A stretch of 44,320 bases of DNA. Source: an uncultured Muribaculaceae bacterium (GTDB taxonomy: Bacteria; Bacteroidota; Bacteroidia; Bacteroidales; Muribaculaceae). The stretch is from contig CAJTQV010000022.1 of the NCBI GenBank assembly GCA_910578385.1, forward strand, positions 1 through 44,320, written 5' to 3'. The position numbers and the translations under genes are program-made. Under the pieces are notes generated by a model that was not told the DNA's origin, searched no databases, and saw only the letters and a program-made list of their open reading frames with translations. Shown in pieces: positions 23,566 to 31,758 of the stretch (position 1 is the stretch's first letter; each line of letters opens with the position of its first letter).

Positions 23566-23600
23566 CAAAATTAGCGATTGTTCCCCAAACAACCGCTAAT
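23566..23600 (-). promoter_or_regulatory. dnaB -7 element inside an inverted repeat
   Basis: TAATTTTG (23573-23566, minus) fits the -7 consensus and is only 4 bp from the start codon, so the mRNA would be nearly leaderless. The adjoining 23570-23600 is an inverted repeat: 13 bp (ATTAGCGATTGTT / AACAACCGCTAAT) with one mismatch and a 5-bp spacer, overlapping the -7 box. No good TTTG box is found at 19-20 bp. Confidence 0.5.
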
Positions 23601-23677
23601 TTATTCATAATATTTTTCTTCACGTTATTTACACCCGTGTGTAGAAAACCATTTGCATTGCAGTGGAGCAAAACATC

Positions 23678-24565
23678 TTAGCGAAGGCTAAGCTCCACGA
23701 ACAGCCAGATTGAGAAGAGGAACATGAGCATTGCCGTACGTCCCAAAATAGGGTTCAGTTCCGAGCCCTCGGAGTTGCATAGCCGTACCCATGTCAGATA
23801 GTGGAAATTGATATAGAGCAATGCGCCGAGCTGCCACAGCGGGTTGACTACAAGAGCAGTCGCAATCTCCACGAGGAGCAGCGCGATGAAGCCGTTGGCA
23901 AGATAAAGACGCTCCATGGCGCGTTTTCCCCAGCGCACGGCAAGTGTCTTCTTGCCCACGCGGCGGTCATCCTCCATGTCGCGGTAATTGTTTACCACCA
24001 GTACATTGGCTCCCATAAATCCGATTGCCAGCGAAAGCGGGAGAGTGACGGGCATCATGTCCCACGACCCGGTCTGTACATACGAGGTGAAGACCACCGG
24101 CACGAATCCGAAGAATATGACAACGGCAATCTCGCCGAGTCCGTGATGCGACAGCGGGTATGGCCCGGTGGAATATGCCAGGGCGAACAGGGCCACTGCG
24201 ATGCCCACGAATACCAGCCACCATCCGCCCCAGATTATCAGGCTGCAACCGAGCAGACACGTCAGCGCGAGCAGACCGAACGTGGCGTTGCGCATGGCAC
24301 GGGGGGAGATGTCGCCCTCGGTCACTCCACGGCGGAAACCCTCGCGTCCCTTGCGGTCGAGTCCGTTGCGGTAGTCGAAATACTCGTTTGCGAAGTTAGA
24401 TACTATCTGCGCGCCGATGGCGAACAACAGACAGATAAGAAACGGTGCAGTCTTGAAACTACCGTAGAACGCGGCGCAACCGCCGCCTGTCAGCACACCG
24501 GCCACAGAGACCGGAAGTGTGTGGAGCCTCATCGCTCCGATCCAAGCTTTCGCTTTTGCTGTCAT
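23678..24565 (-). CDS. menA: 1,4-dihydroxy-2-naphthoate polyprenyltransferase
   Basis: A UbiA-superfamily integral membrane protein of 295 residues with about eight hydrophobic segments. The first Asp-rich motif is NEYFDYRNGLD (60-70) and the second NYRDMEDDRRVGKKTLAVRWG (shown in part), which bind the prenyl diphosphate via magnesium. The arrangement and the opening WIGAMRLHTLPVS fit MenA, which prenylates dihydroxynaphthoate for menaquinone. It overlaps the preceding ADP-ribosylglycohydrolase-family gene by 4 bp, so the two are translationally coupled. Confidence 0.9.
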   Translation of the reverse strand: MTAKAKAWIGAMRLHTLPVSVAGVLTGGGCAAFYGSFKTAPFLICLLFAIGAQIVSNFANEYFDYRNGLDRKGREGFRRGVTEGDISPRAMRNATFGLLALTCLLGCSLIIWGGWWLVFVGIAVALFALAYSTGPYPLSHHGLGEIAVVIFFGFVPVVFTSYVQTGSWDMMPVTLPLSLAIGFMGANVLVVNNYRDMEDDRRVGKKTLAVRWGKRAMERLYLANGFIALLLVEIATALVVNPLWQLGALLYINFHYLTWVRLCNSEGSELNPILGRTAMLMFLFSIWLFVELSLR

Positions 24566-25506
24566 CCTATGTTTTTGCGTTCAACATATTCGGTTATCCG
24601 GTCGCTGAGGTCGATCAGATAATCATGTCTGAGAATATTCACTTTCTCTTCCGGGAGCGCGTCGTAGCCATATTTTATTCCGGCGAGTGCTCCTGAGAGT
24701 GACGCGTTGGTGTCGGCGTCGCCACCGAGATCAATCACCTTGAAGAGTGCGTCGTGGGCGTTGTCGGTGTGCCAGTATCCCCACAGAGCGGCACCCATTG
24801 TCTTGCGTGTCCAGCTGAGAGTGTCCTCATCGTCTACGGCCAGGCCCTCGATGTCGCCTTCATGTGCTTTTTTCAGGAAAGGCAATGTTCTCGGGTCTAT
24901 GCTCTGGCATATGGCGGCAAGTTCCTCATACGGAGCCTCGTGGCCATGGTAGAGCAGGGAGTTGACCATCTTGGCCATGATAAGTGTTGTAGATACGCAG
25001 CGGGTGTCATCGTGGGTCATGAGCATTAGCTTGCGGGTATGGTCGCTGAGACTCTCCGTGTTGCTTGTCAGACCTGTCACCACGGCACGCTGTATTCCTT
25101 CGTTCGATGCCTCGTGGGTGCCGATCTTCTGCCATACGCGGTGACATGTGGCAATCGGGTTTTCGAGCCATTCGGGCATGCTGCATGTGGCACGTACTAT
25201 CGGTGGTATGTCGCGTGGTGCCTCGTCAAACCAATCCTTGAATTTTCTTGCGAGGGCATGGATGCTGAAACCATCCTCGTGAAGTATGCACTCCAGCATA
25301 CGGGTCATCACTTCGGTGTCGTTGGTCCATTCGCCACGCTTGAACTGGCCCCTGTGGGCATCGCGGATAATCTGGTTGAAATGCCGGAGTCCGTCGGGGT
25401 AGTACGATTCCACCTCGTTGCGGGTCATGAACTCAGTGCCGAGTCCGAGAGCGTCGCCCAATGCGAAGCCCACTACGGCTCCCCTGATTTTGTCATTAAG
25501 TTTCAT
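24562..25506 (-). CDS. ADP-ribosylglycohydrolase family protein
   Basis: The 314-residue protein starts with the family's IRGAVVGFALGDALGLGTEF. It has the metal-binding segments EWTNDTEVMTR (in place of the more usual TDDT) and, near the C-terminus, LGGDADTNASLSGALAG, the D-x-D-[ST] binuclear magnesium site. Members remove ADP-ribose from proteins or nucleic acids, or act on related compounds. The target is unknown and no matching ADP-ribosyltransferase gene is in the window. It overlaps menA by 4 bp. Confidence 0.88.
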   Translation of the reverse strand: MKLNDKIRGAVVGFALGDALGLGTEFMTRNEVESYYPDGLRHFNQIIRDAHRGQFKRGEWTNDTEVMTRMLECILHEDGFSIHALARKFKDWFDEAPRDIPPIVRATCSMPEWLENPIATCHRVWQKIGTHEASNEGIQRAVVTGLTSNTESLSDHTRKLMLMTHDDTRCVSTTLIMAKMVNSLLYHGHEAPYEELAAICQSIDPRTLPFLKKAHEGDIEGLAVDDEDTLSWTRKTMGAALWGYWHTDNAHDALFKVIDLGGDADTNASLSGALAGIKYGYDALPEEKVNILRHDYLIDLSDRITEYVERKNIG

Positions 25507-25613
25507 GTCAGATATGTTCAGATATGTTAACAGTGTGTGTCAAGATCGGGGCCGTAATAATGTTAAATTAATATAGCTTCCGGCTTGGCTTTAAAGATAG
25601 ATTGATGAAGCTG

Positions 25614-25629
25614 CTCCGGCAAGCCGGAG
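25614..25629. other. Short perfect hairpin in the tadA downstream gap
   Basis: CTCCGGC-AA-GCCGGAG is a 7-bp perfect stem with a 2-nt loop, about 90 bp beyond the tadA stop. It has no T tract. A related CCGGCTTGG lies at 25579-25588. Near 25506-25525, TCAGATATGT is repeated twice in tandem. The rest of the 214-bp gap shows nothing else. Confidence 0.4.
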
Positions 25630-25720
25630 TATCTTCAAATTCTTGGCAAATATAATGATTTTTCCCGTATATTGGAGTTCGTTTAATTAAAAAAATGCCA
25701 GTTAGGGCATATTCTTATAA

Positions 25721-26173
25721 TTATCTTCTCATTTTTTTGAAGAAATCGACCATCAGCTGGCGGCATTCATCCTCAAGCACTCCATATTCGACAATTGTCT
25801 TTGGGTGAATTGCGCTGTTCGCGGCCCGGGTGTGGGAGAAGTATCCCCGTTTCTCGTCTGACGCTCCGTAGACTATTCTCCCTATGTGGCTCCAGCCCAA
25901 GGCTCCGGCGCACATTGTGCATGGCTCGACCGTGACATAGATGGTGCAGTCAGGAAGGTATTTGCCTCCCAATGTCTCGGCGGCTGCCGTGAGGGCTATC
26001 ATCTCGGCGTGTGCCGTCACGTCGGTCAGGGTCTCGGTCAGGTTGTGCCCGCGACCTACCACCCGGCCGCGGCTCACCACCACGGCACCGACCGGAATCT
26101 CGCCCCGGTCGTAAGCCGATTGCGCTTCTGCGAGCGCGAGTCTCATGAATTTTTCGTCATCCTGCATATTCAA
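25721..26173 (-). CDS. tadA: tRNA-specific adenosine deaminase
   Basis: The 150-residue cytidine-deaminase-fold protein has the zinc motif HAE at 55-57 (VTAHAEMIAL) and PCTMC at 84-88 (VEPCTMCAGAL), plus the N-terminal MRLALAEAQSAYDRGEIPVGAVVV. It converts A34 to inosine in tRNA-Arg(ACG). It overlaps the ispH end by 17 bp. The start could be at either of the Met residues 1 or 3. Confidence 0.93.
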   Translation of the reverse strand: MNMQDDEKFMRLALAEAQSAYDRGEIPVGAVVVSRGRVVGRGHNLTETLTDVTAHAEMIALTAAAETLGGKYLPDCTIYVTVEPCTMCAGALGWSHIGRIVYGASDEKRGYFSHTRAANSAIHPKTIVEYGVLEDECRQLMVDFFKKMRR

Positions 26174-27089
26174 GGCATTTTTTCTTGACTTCCTCCATAA
26201 GCCACGCCGGTGTCGAGGTGGCTCCGCATATTCCTATCTTTTCCGCTCCGTCGAGCCATTCGGCGCGCACGTCCGAGCTGTCGGTCACAAGGTATGTCCT
26301 CGGGTTGACCTTGCGGCATTCCTCAAGCAATACCTTGCCGTTTGAGCTTTTTGCACCGCTCACGAATATGATTGTGTCGTGGGTGGCGGCGAATCCCTTT
26401 ATCTTTTCCGACCGTGTGGCCACCTGGCGGCATATGGTGTCGAAATACTCGAACCGGCCGCTCTTTTTGCGCTTGCCGATTTCCTCAACGATATTTCTGA
26501 ATCCGTCCAGGCTTTTTGTGGTCTGCGAATATAACAGGATGTCGCGGTCCAAGTCAAGACCGTCGAGTGCCCCGCTGTCCTGGATTACGACTGCCGTTCC
26601 CTCGGTCTGGCCTACCAGGCCGTTGACCTCGGCGTGTCCCTGCTTTCCATATATAAGTATGAGCGGCATCTCGCTTCTTGTTCCGGCCTCGACCTGCTGT
26701 CTGGCCTCGTCGTATGCCTGCTTGATACGTTGCTGCAGACGGAGCACCACCGGACAGGTGGCGTCGATTATGCGGTTGTTGTTCTGACGCAGGCGGCCGT
26801 AGGTTGTCGGCGGTTCACCATGGGCGCGGAGAAGCACGGTGGAGTTGTGCAGGTTCTCAAGATCATCGTGGGTTATGGTGCTCAACCCTTTCAGACGCAA
26901 CCGTTCCACTTCCGATGCGTTATGAACGATGTCGCCCAGACAGGCCAGCGACTCTCCGCGCTCAAGCTCCGCCTCGGCTTTCTCTATGGCCGTCACGACA
27001 CCGAAACAGAATCCAGAATTGGTGTCTATCTCAATCAAGGGAATGCCCGGTCCGCATTCCGGGCCGGGCTGTCCTTTAAGGTTGTCCAT
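26157..27089 (-). CDS. ispH: 4-hydroxy-3-methylbut-2-enyl diphosphate reductase
   Basis: The 310-residue protein has the three cysteines that hold the iron-sulfur cluster: C28 in NSGFCFGVV, the Cys in IDATCPVVLRLQ and that in KIGICGATSTPAWL. The substrate-binding segments LLRAHGEPP and YGKQGHAEVNG are also present. It catalyses the last step of the MEP isoprenoid pathway. The first 17 residues (MDNLKGQPGPECGPGIP) are variable. Its start codon lies in the last copy of a 22-bp tandem repeat. It overlaps tadA by 17 bp. Confidence 0.95.
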   Translation of the reverse strand: MDNLKGQPGPECGPGIPLIEIDTNSGFCFGVVTAIEKAEAELERGESLACLGDIVHNASEVERLRLKGLSTITHDDLENLHNSTVLLRAHGEPPTTYGRLRQNNNRIIDATCPVVLRLQQRIKQAYDEARQQVEAGTRSEMPLILIYGKQGHAEVNGLVGQTEGTAVVIQDSGALDGLDLDRDILLYSQTTKSLDGFRNIVEEIGKRKKSGRFEYFDTICRQVATRSEKIKGFAATHDTIIFVSGAKSSNGKVLLEECRKVNPRTYLVTDSSDVRAEWLDGAEKIGICGATSTPAWLMEEVKKKCLEYAG

Positions 27090-27149
27090 TCTATTCGTTG
27101 ACTATGTCCATTCTATTCGTTGACTATGTCCATTCTATTCGTTGACTAT
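27084..27149 (-). repeat. 22-bp tandem triplication at the cmk/ispH junction
   Basis: Three exact copies at 27084-27105, 27106-27127 and 27128-27149. Each copy, read on the minus strand, contains the last cmk codons, the stop TAG, and AATGGAC, the start of ispH. Real cmk ends in the first-read copy (27135) and ispH starts in the last (27089). The intervening copies therefore make two tiny frames, ATG-GAC-ATA-GTC-AAC-GAA-TAG, with stop and next start one base apart. Confidence 0.9.
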
Positions 27150-27824
27150 TGTGTTGTACAGGTTCAGAAGCCACTCCATCTGCTGCTGGTGTGTCATCTT
27201 GTCGTTGTCGAGCACGTGGGCGTCGGCTGCCTTGCGGAGAGGCGAGACGGCGCGGGTGGTGTCGATGTGGTCGCGCTGACGTATGTTGTCGAGCACTTCC
27301 TCATAGGTGACATCCATACCTTTCTCCTGCATCTCCTTGAGACGGCGGCGGGCACGTTCCTCGGCCGAGGCATCTACAAAGACTTTCATCTCTGCATCGG
27401 GGAAGACGGTCGTGCCTATGTCGCGGCCATCCATCACGATTCCCTTGCTCTCGCCAAACTCCTGCTGCATCTTGACAAGACGCTCGCGGACTTCGGGAAT
27501 CTCCGCCACGGGGCTTACGAGCGAGCTGACCTGCATGTCGCGTATCTCGGTCTCAACGTCGCGGCCGTTGAGGTGTGTGTGCTGCACACCGTCAGAACCG
27601 GCAGGCGTGAAACTGATGCGGATCTCAGGCAGCGCGGCCACAAGAGCCTCGCGGTCAACCTTGCCGTCGGCGGTCATGCCATGTTCGATAGCGTAGAGTG
27701 TAACGGCGCGGTACATCGCGCCCGAGTCAACATATACGTAACCGATTCTCTTCGCAAGTTCACGGGCCATCGTCGATTTGCCCGACGACGAGTAACCGTC
27801 AATCGCAACGATTATCTTTTTCAT
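27135..27824 (-). CDS. cmk: Cytidylate kinase
   Basis: The 229-residue P-loop kinase begins MKKIIVAIDGYSSSGKSTMA (Walker A GYSSSGKST). It has the CMP-binding landmarks YVDSGAMYRAVTL, VMDGRDIGTTVFPDAE and R-rich lid residues EERARRRLKEM. It phosphorylates CMP and dCMP. It overlaps the glgB stop by 4 bp upstream and is joined to ispH by the 22-bp repeats, in the order glgB, cmk, ispH, tadA. Confidence 0.95.
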   Translation of the reverse strand: MKKIIVAIDGYSSSGKSTMARELAKRIGYVYVDSGAMYRAVTLYAIEHGMTADGKVDREALVAALPEIRISFTPAGSDGVQHTHLNGRDVETEIRDMQVSSLVSPVAEIPEVRERLVKMQQEFGESKGIVMDGRDIGTTVFPDAEMKVFVDASAEERARRRLKEMQEKGMDVTYEEVLDNIRQRDHIDTTRAVSPLRKAADAHVLDNDKMTHQQQMEWLLNLYNTIVNE

Positions 27825-29974
27825 TTCTTTTCAGACTTCTTTGTTTTTGTGGTCTTTGTGGTTTTGGTTGTCTTGGCGGTCTTTGGTTTGGCCGCAGCTT
27901 TTTTGGGGGTCTCTGACTTGTCGGACTTGTCAGTCTTTTTCGGTTTCCGCTCGGGCTGCTGTCTTACCAGACGGAGCACCTGGGCGGTGCGGGCGGGGAT
28001 GTACATCTTCAGCCAGCCTTTGCCCGAGGGTGAATAGAGCGGGTCGGGCTGTGTGAAGTGGTGCACGCTGTCGTCAGAGAGGCCGAGACCGCCGAAGCGC
28101 GGGTCATCGGAGTTGAGCACAACCTCATATTCTCCGGCGGGGGCGAGGAAGCCGTAGTCGGTGAATGAGCGTGTCGGACTCCAGTTGAACACGAATATAA
28201 GGTCACCGCGACGGAAGGCGAGCACCTGGTCTGAGTCTTTCTCCCACAGTTTGTCGACCGGGAGGCTCTGGAAGTCGTAGACTCCGGAGACGAGTTCAAT
28301 CATCGCGTTGTCGAAGCCGTTGAGGAACTTGTATTTCAGATCCTCGCGGTCAACGAGGTCCCACTGGCGGCGGGCATATTTATAGCTCCAGCCGTTGCCC
28401 TCACGCGGGAAGTCGATCCATTCCGGGTGTCCGAACTCGTTGCCCATGAAGTTGAGGTAGCCACCGTTGATCGAGGCGAGTGTCACAAGACGTATCATCT
28501 TATGGAGAGCCATGCCGCGTGCCACCACGCCGTTGTCGTCACCGACCATCATGTGCCAGTACATCTCCTTGTCGATAAGGCGGAAGATGATTGTCTTGTC
28601 ACCCACGAGCGCCTGGTCGTGGCTCTCGCAGTAACTAACGGTCTTCTCGTCTGAGCGGCGGTTGGTCAGCTCCCAGAAAATCGAGGTCGGATGCCAGTCC
28701 TCATCTTTCTTCTCCTTGATCATCTTGATCCAGTAGTCGGGGATGCCCATGGCCAGGCGGTAGTCGAAGCCCATGCCGCCATCCTCGAACTTCGAGGCGA
28801 TTCCAGGCATACCGCTCATCTCCTCGGCGATGGTTATCGCCTTCGGGTTAACCTCATGGATAAGTATGTTGGCAAGTGTGAGGTAGACAAGAGCGTTGGT
28901 ATCCTGACCGCCGTCGTAGTAGTCGCCATAGCCGCCGAATGCCTTGCCGAGACCATGGTTGTAGTAGAGCATCGAGGTCACGCCGTCGAAGCGGAAACCG
29001 TCGAACTTGTACTCGTCGAGCCAGAATTTGCAGTTGGAGAGCAGGAAGTGGAGCACGCTGTTCTTGCCGTAGTCGAAGCAGAGCGAATCCCATGCCGGGT
29101 GCTCGCGGCGCGAGTCACCGTAGAAGTAGAGGTCATAGCTGCCGTCGAAGCGTCCCAGTCCCTCAAGCTCGTTCTTGACCGCATGGGAATGCACTATGTC
29201 CATGATGACGGAGATTCCCATCTCGTGGGCATCGTCGATGAGCTGTTTTAGCTCGTCGGGGGTACCGAAGCGCGACGAAGCGGCGTAGAAGTTGCTGACG
29301 TGGTAGCCGAACGAACCGTAGTAGGGATGTTCCTGGATAGCCATAAGCTGTATTGCGTTGTAGCCATCCTTGGCGATACGGGGCAGCACGTTACGGCGGA
29401 ATTCGTCGTAGGTGCCGACACCCTCCTTGTTCTCGCCCATGCCGATGTGCGCCTCGTAGATGAGAAGCGGCTTGGTGTCGGGGGTGAATTTCTTTACCTT
29501 GAACTGATAGGGATGTTCCGGAGCGTAGACCTCGGCCGAGAAGATCTTGGTGTCGTTGTCCTGAACCACGCGGCGCGCGTAGGCGGGCAGACGTTCGCCG
29601 TCGCCACCATCCCAATATATATGGAGCTTGAAGAGGTCTCCGTTGTGGATTGAATCGGCCGGGAATTTACCCTCCCATGCTCCGTCGGGCAGACGTTTCA
29701 GCTCATAGCGCGGATCATCCTGCCAGTCGTTCATTGTGCCGATTATGTATATTTTCGTGGCGTTGGGCGCGAACTCGCGGAAAGTCCATTTACCCGATTT
29801 CTCACGATGCAGACCGAAGTAGTTGTATGCGTTTGCGAATTTCTTGAGGCTGCCGTCGGTGTTGGCGGTCAGTTCCTCCATTTTGCGGATTACATCCTGG
29901 TGACGTCCCTCGATGGCGGGAGCGTATGGCTCAAGCCAGGGGTCGTTGCGGAGGATAGCAAGTTTCTTTTCCAT
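27821..29974 (-). CDS. glgB: 1,4-alpha-glucan branching enzyme with Lys/Thr-rich tail
   Basis: The 717-residue protein has an N-terminal CBM48 domain (FREFAPNATKIYIIGTMNDW, 66-85). A GH13 barrel carries the nucleophile D330 (FDGFRFDGVTSM), the acid/base E384 (ITIAEEMSG) and the SHDQ motif. An all-beta C-terminal domain ends around VLRLVRQQ. It forms alpha-1,6 branches in glycogen. The last 40 residues are an unusual low-complexity tail made of Lys, Thr, Ala and Ser (KTDKSDKSETPKKAAAKP, then TKTTKTTKT). The tail includes the same TCTGACTTGTCGGACTTGTC-type microrepeat family as the GH3 gene. It overlaps cmk by 4 bp. Confidence 0.93.
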   Translation of the reverse strand: MEKKLAILRNDPWLEPYAPAIEGRHQDVIRKMEELTANTDGSLKKFANAYNYFGLHREKSGKWTFREFAPNATKIYIIGTMNDWQDDPRYELKRLPDGAWEGKFPADSIHNGDLFKLHIYWDGGDGERLPAYARRVVQDNDTKIFSAEVYAPEHPYQFKVKKFTPDTKPLLIYEAHIGMGENKEGVGTYDEFRRNVLPRIAKDGYNAIQLMAIQEHPYYGSFGYHVSNFYAASSRFGTPDELKQLIDDAHEMGISVIMDIVHSHAVKNELEGLGRFDGSYDLYFYGDSRREHPAWDSLCFDYGKNSVLHFLLSNCKFWLDEYKFDGFRFDGVTSMLYYNHGLGKAFGGYGDYYDGGQDTNALVYLTLANILIHEVNPKAITIAEEMSGMPGIASKFEDGGMGFDYRLAMGIPDYWIKMIKEKKDEDWHPTSIFWELTNRRSDEKTVSYCESHDQALVGDKTIIFRLIDKEMYWHMMVGDDNGVVARGMALHKMIRLVTLASINGGYLNFMGNEFGHPEWIDFPREGNGWSYKYARRQWDLVDREDLKYKFLNGFDNAMIELVSGVYDFQSLPVDKLWEKDSDQVLAFRRGDLIFVFNWSPTRSFTDYGFLAPAGEYEVVLNSDDPRFGGLGLSDDSVHHFTQPDPLYSPSGKGWLKMYIPARTAQVLRLVRQQPERKPKKTDKSDKSETPKKAAAKPKTAKTTKTTKTTKTKKSEKK

Positions 29975-30025
29975 TATATCAGGGTTATATTTGATTTTCA
30001 GTTTTCGGTTTGCCGGATGATATTG

Positions 30026-31618
30026 TCATACCGCCCGGTTGTTCTCTTTTGGCACGTCGCTGTGCAGGCAGTGCCTGATTACGGCGCGCAGGGTATCGGA
30101 GTCCTTGCCCGACGATTTCAGCACTTCGAGCACTCCGGTTATGTAGTCATCTTTCGAGCGGAAGCCCAACATCTGGGCCACGCTGCTGTCGGGGAGCATC
30201 GGCTTGTGGTTGAACACACGGAGCACCCCCGGATAGTCATTGTCGCGCACCATGACGGCGAACTGCTCGCGGAGCGCGTTGTAGTGCTTGCGCGGCTGGA
30301 GCTTGACAATCAGACTGCGTATGTGGGTCTCCAGGGCTGTTATGCAGGTGAACCGCGCATCGATCTTGCACTCCACGTCGCGCTTCACCTTGTGGCGCAC
30401 ATGTTGCAGGGCCTGCTCCTCCGAGTGGCGTTTGAACATGCGCATCACCTCCCGCTCCACGCGCCTCATGATTTTAGCGCCGTCGCGGCCGCGCCGGTGT
30501 GCCATCAGTTTGATAACCCCCGGCAGCAGGAATATGTTCTCTATTTCCGCCACATCCGGCACCATTATCTGCTTGTTGCGCAGATAATCGACTTCCTGGT
30601 CCGTGCGGCGGTCGCGGTCTACGATTCCACAGCTGCTCAGGTGGTGCATGGATTTCTGGTCGTTGAATGAGCGTGTGGTCTCTATCACCTTGTTGCAGGA
30701 ACCGAGCGGCCTGACTGTCATGTCGGGAAACACCAGGCTGTACAGACGCATGTCGATGGAGTGGCGCGCATCACCCTCGATAAAGAGCACCGGCCGGCGG
30801 CTGCCGGCAAATTCCACCATCATCTCCCCGCTGCTTGTCCCTGGGCTTACTATGTCGTAATCCCATGCCCGGCGTTCGGAGTCGAAGCTCTTTATCCAGA
30901 TGCAGGTGTTGTGGGTGCGTGAGCTTACGAAGTCCTCGTCTACGGAGTTGTAGACAAAAGTGCAGTCCGGACGAAGTTCCTCGATGGCGTTCCACAGGTT
31001 ACCCAATATGGTAGGATGTACGAACAGGGTGGGGGAGTCGATGAATATCACGGCATCCTTCATGGCGTAGAGCGTCGCGCCGAGATAGTACAGCACCGCT
31101 TTCTCACCCTGGCTCAGTGCATGGGTCGATATGAGGTCGTCGCCGCTGGCGGTCGAGAACATCAGGCTCCCCTTGTCGCGGGTTATCCGGTTGCCCGGAA
31201 ACAATCTTTCCCAATGGCTCTTGATGGTGTCGAGCTTTGTGCGCTTGAATTTTACCTTGCCTCCGTGCCCGGCGGCATCGGCCTTCATCTCCAGCAGGCT
31301 TTCAAGTTCGTCGGCGAAGAGCATGTAGACAATCTTGTCAAGCTCGCTGACAGCGTCGGTGCGCATATAGCTCTGCTGACGAATCGATTCCCTGTACAGC
31401 CTGTCGATAGACCCCGGCATGGTCGATTCCTCTCTCTCCGGGTAGAAAGCCGAAAGGGCGTTGAGCACATATGCCCGGTCGCCGCAGAGGTTCATCATCT
31501 CCTCCATGAAGCGTGATTTTCCGGCACCGTTCGCACCGATCAGGGTTATCTGCCGGGAATCGCCGAGCCGGTCGGAAGAGACCTGACCGGTAGAGGGAGG
31601 AAGAATTATCGAACTCAT
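30026..31618 (-). CDS. Fused ABC-type ATPase and DUF4435 (TOPRIM-like) protein, PARIS AriA-AriB-like
   Basis: The 530-residue protein has Walker A GANGAGKS (28-35) and the ABC signature LSQGEK (168-173). Walker B is AVIFIDS (189-195), in which the usual catalytic Glu is Ser195. Residues about 275-480 match DUF4435: LFIEGD (278-283), GIVDRDRR (331-338) and EIENIFLLPG (358-367), the acidic triad of a TOPRIM-like nuclease. The same two domains are separate genes (ariA, ariB) in the PARIS anti-phage system, and fused versions exist. It could instead be another OLD-like nuclease. It lies 51 bp upstream of glgB, an otherwise metabolic context. Confidence 0.75.
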   Translation of the reverse strand: MSSIILPPSTGQVSSDRLGDSRQITLIGANGAGKSRFMEEMMNLCGDRAYVLNALSAFYPEREESTMPGSIDRLYRESIRQQSYMRTDAVSELDKIVYMLFADELESLLEMKADAAGHGGKVKFKRTKLDTIKSHWERLFPGNRITRDKGSLMFSTASGDDLISTHALSQGEKAVLYYLGATLYAMKDAVIFIDSPTLFVHPTILGNLWNAIEELRPDCTFVYNSVDEDFVSSRTHNTCIWIKSFDSERRAWDYDIVSPGTSSGEMMVEFAGSRRPVLFIEGDARHSIDMRLYSLVFPDMTVRPLGSCNKVIETTRSFNDQKSMHHLSSCGIVDRDRRTDQEVDYLRNKQIMVPDVAEIENIFLLPGVIKLMAHRRGRDGAKIMRRVEREVMRMFKRHSEEQALQHVRHKVKRDVECKIDARFTCITALETHIRSLIVKLQPRKHYNALREQFAVMVRDNDYPGVLRVFNHKPMLPDSSVAQMLGFRSKDDYITGVLEVLKSSGKDSDTLRAVIRHCLHSDVPKENNRAV

Positions 31619-31654
31619 ATCAGCTGTTTTTTATGAGACTGGGCCTTGGCGGGG

Positions 31655-31681
31655 GTGACAAAGCACCATTTTATTTGTCAC
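31655..31681. promoter_or_regulatory. Inverted repeat upstream of the ATPase-DUF4435 gene
   Basis: GTGACAAA (31655-31662) and TTTGTCAC (31674-31681) form a perfect 8-bp inverted repeat with an 11-bp spacer, 37 bp before the ATPase-DUF4435 start and about 40 bp from the divergent ribE -7 box. It looks like a regulator binding site. Confidence 0.5.
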
Positions 31682-31717
31682 ACTCACTTATTTCGGTAAA
31701 TTTAGTAAATTTTTTTC

Positions 31718-31725
31718 TAACTTTG
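31718..31725 (+). promoter_or_regulatory. ribE -7 element
   Basis: TAACTTTG fits TAnnTTTG and is 33 bp upstream of the ribE start. A convincing TTTG box at 19-20 bp is lacking. Confidence 0.5.
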
Positions 31726-31758
31726 CATATCGATTCATATAAAAAAGATTAAATAGAT

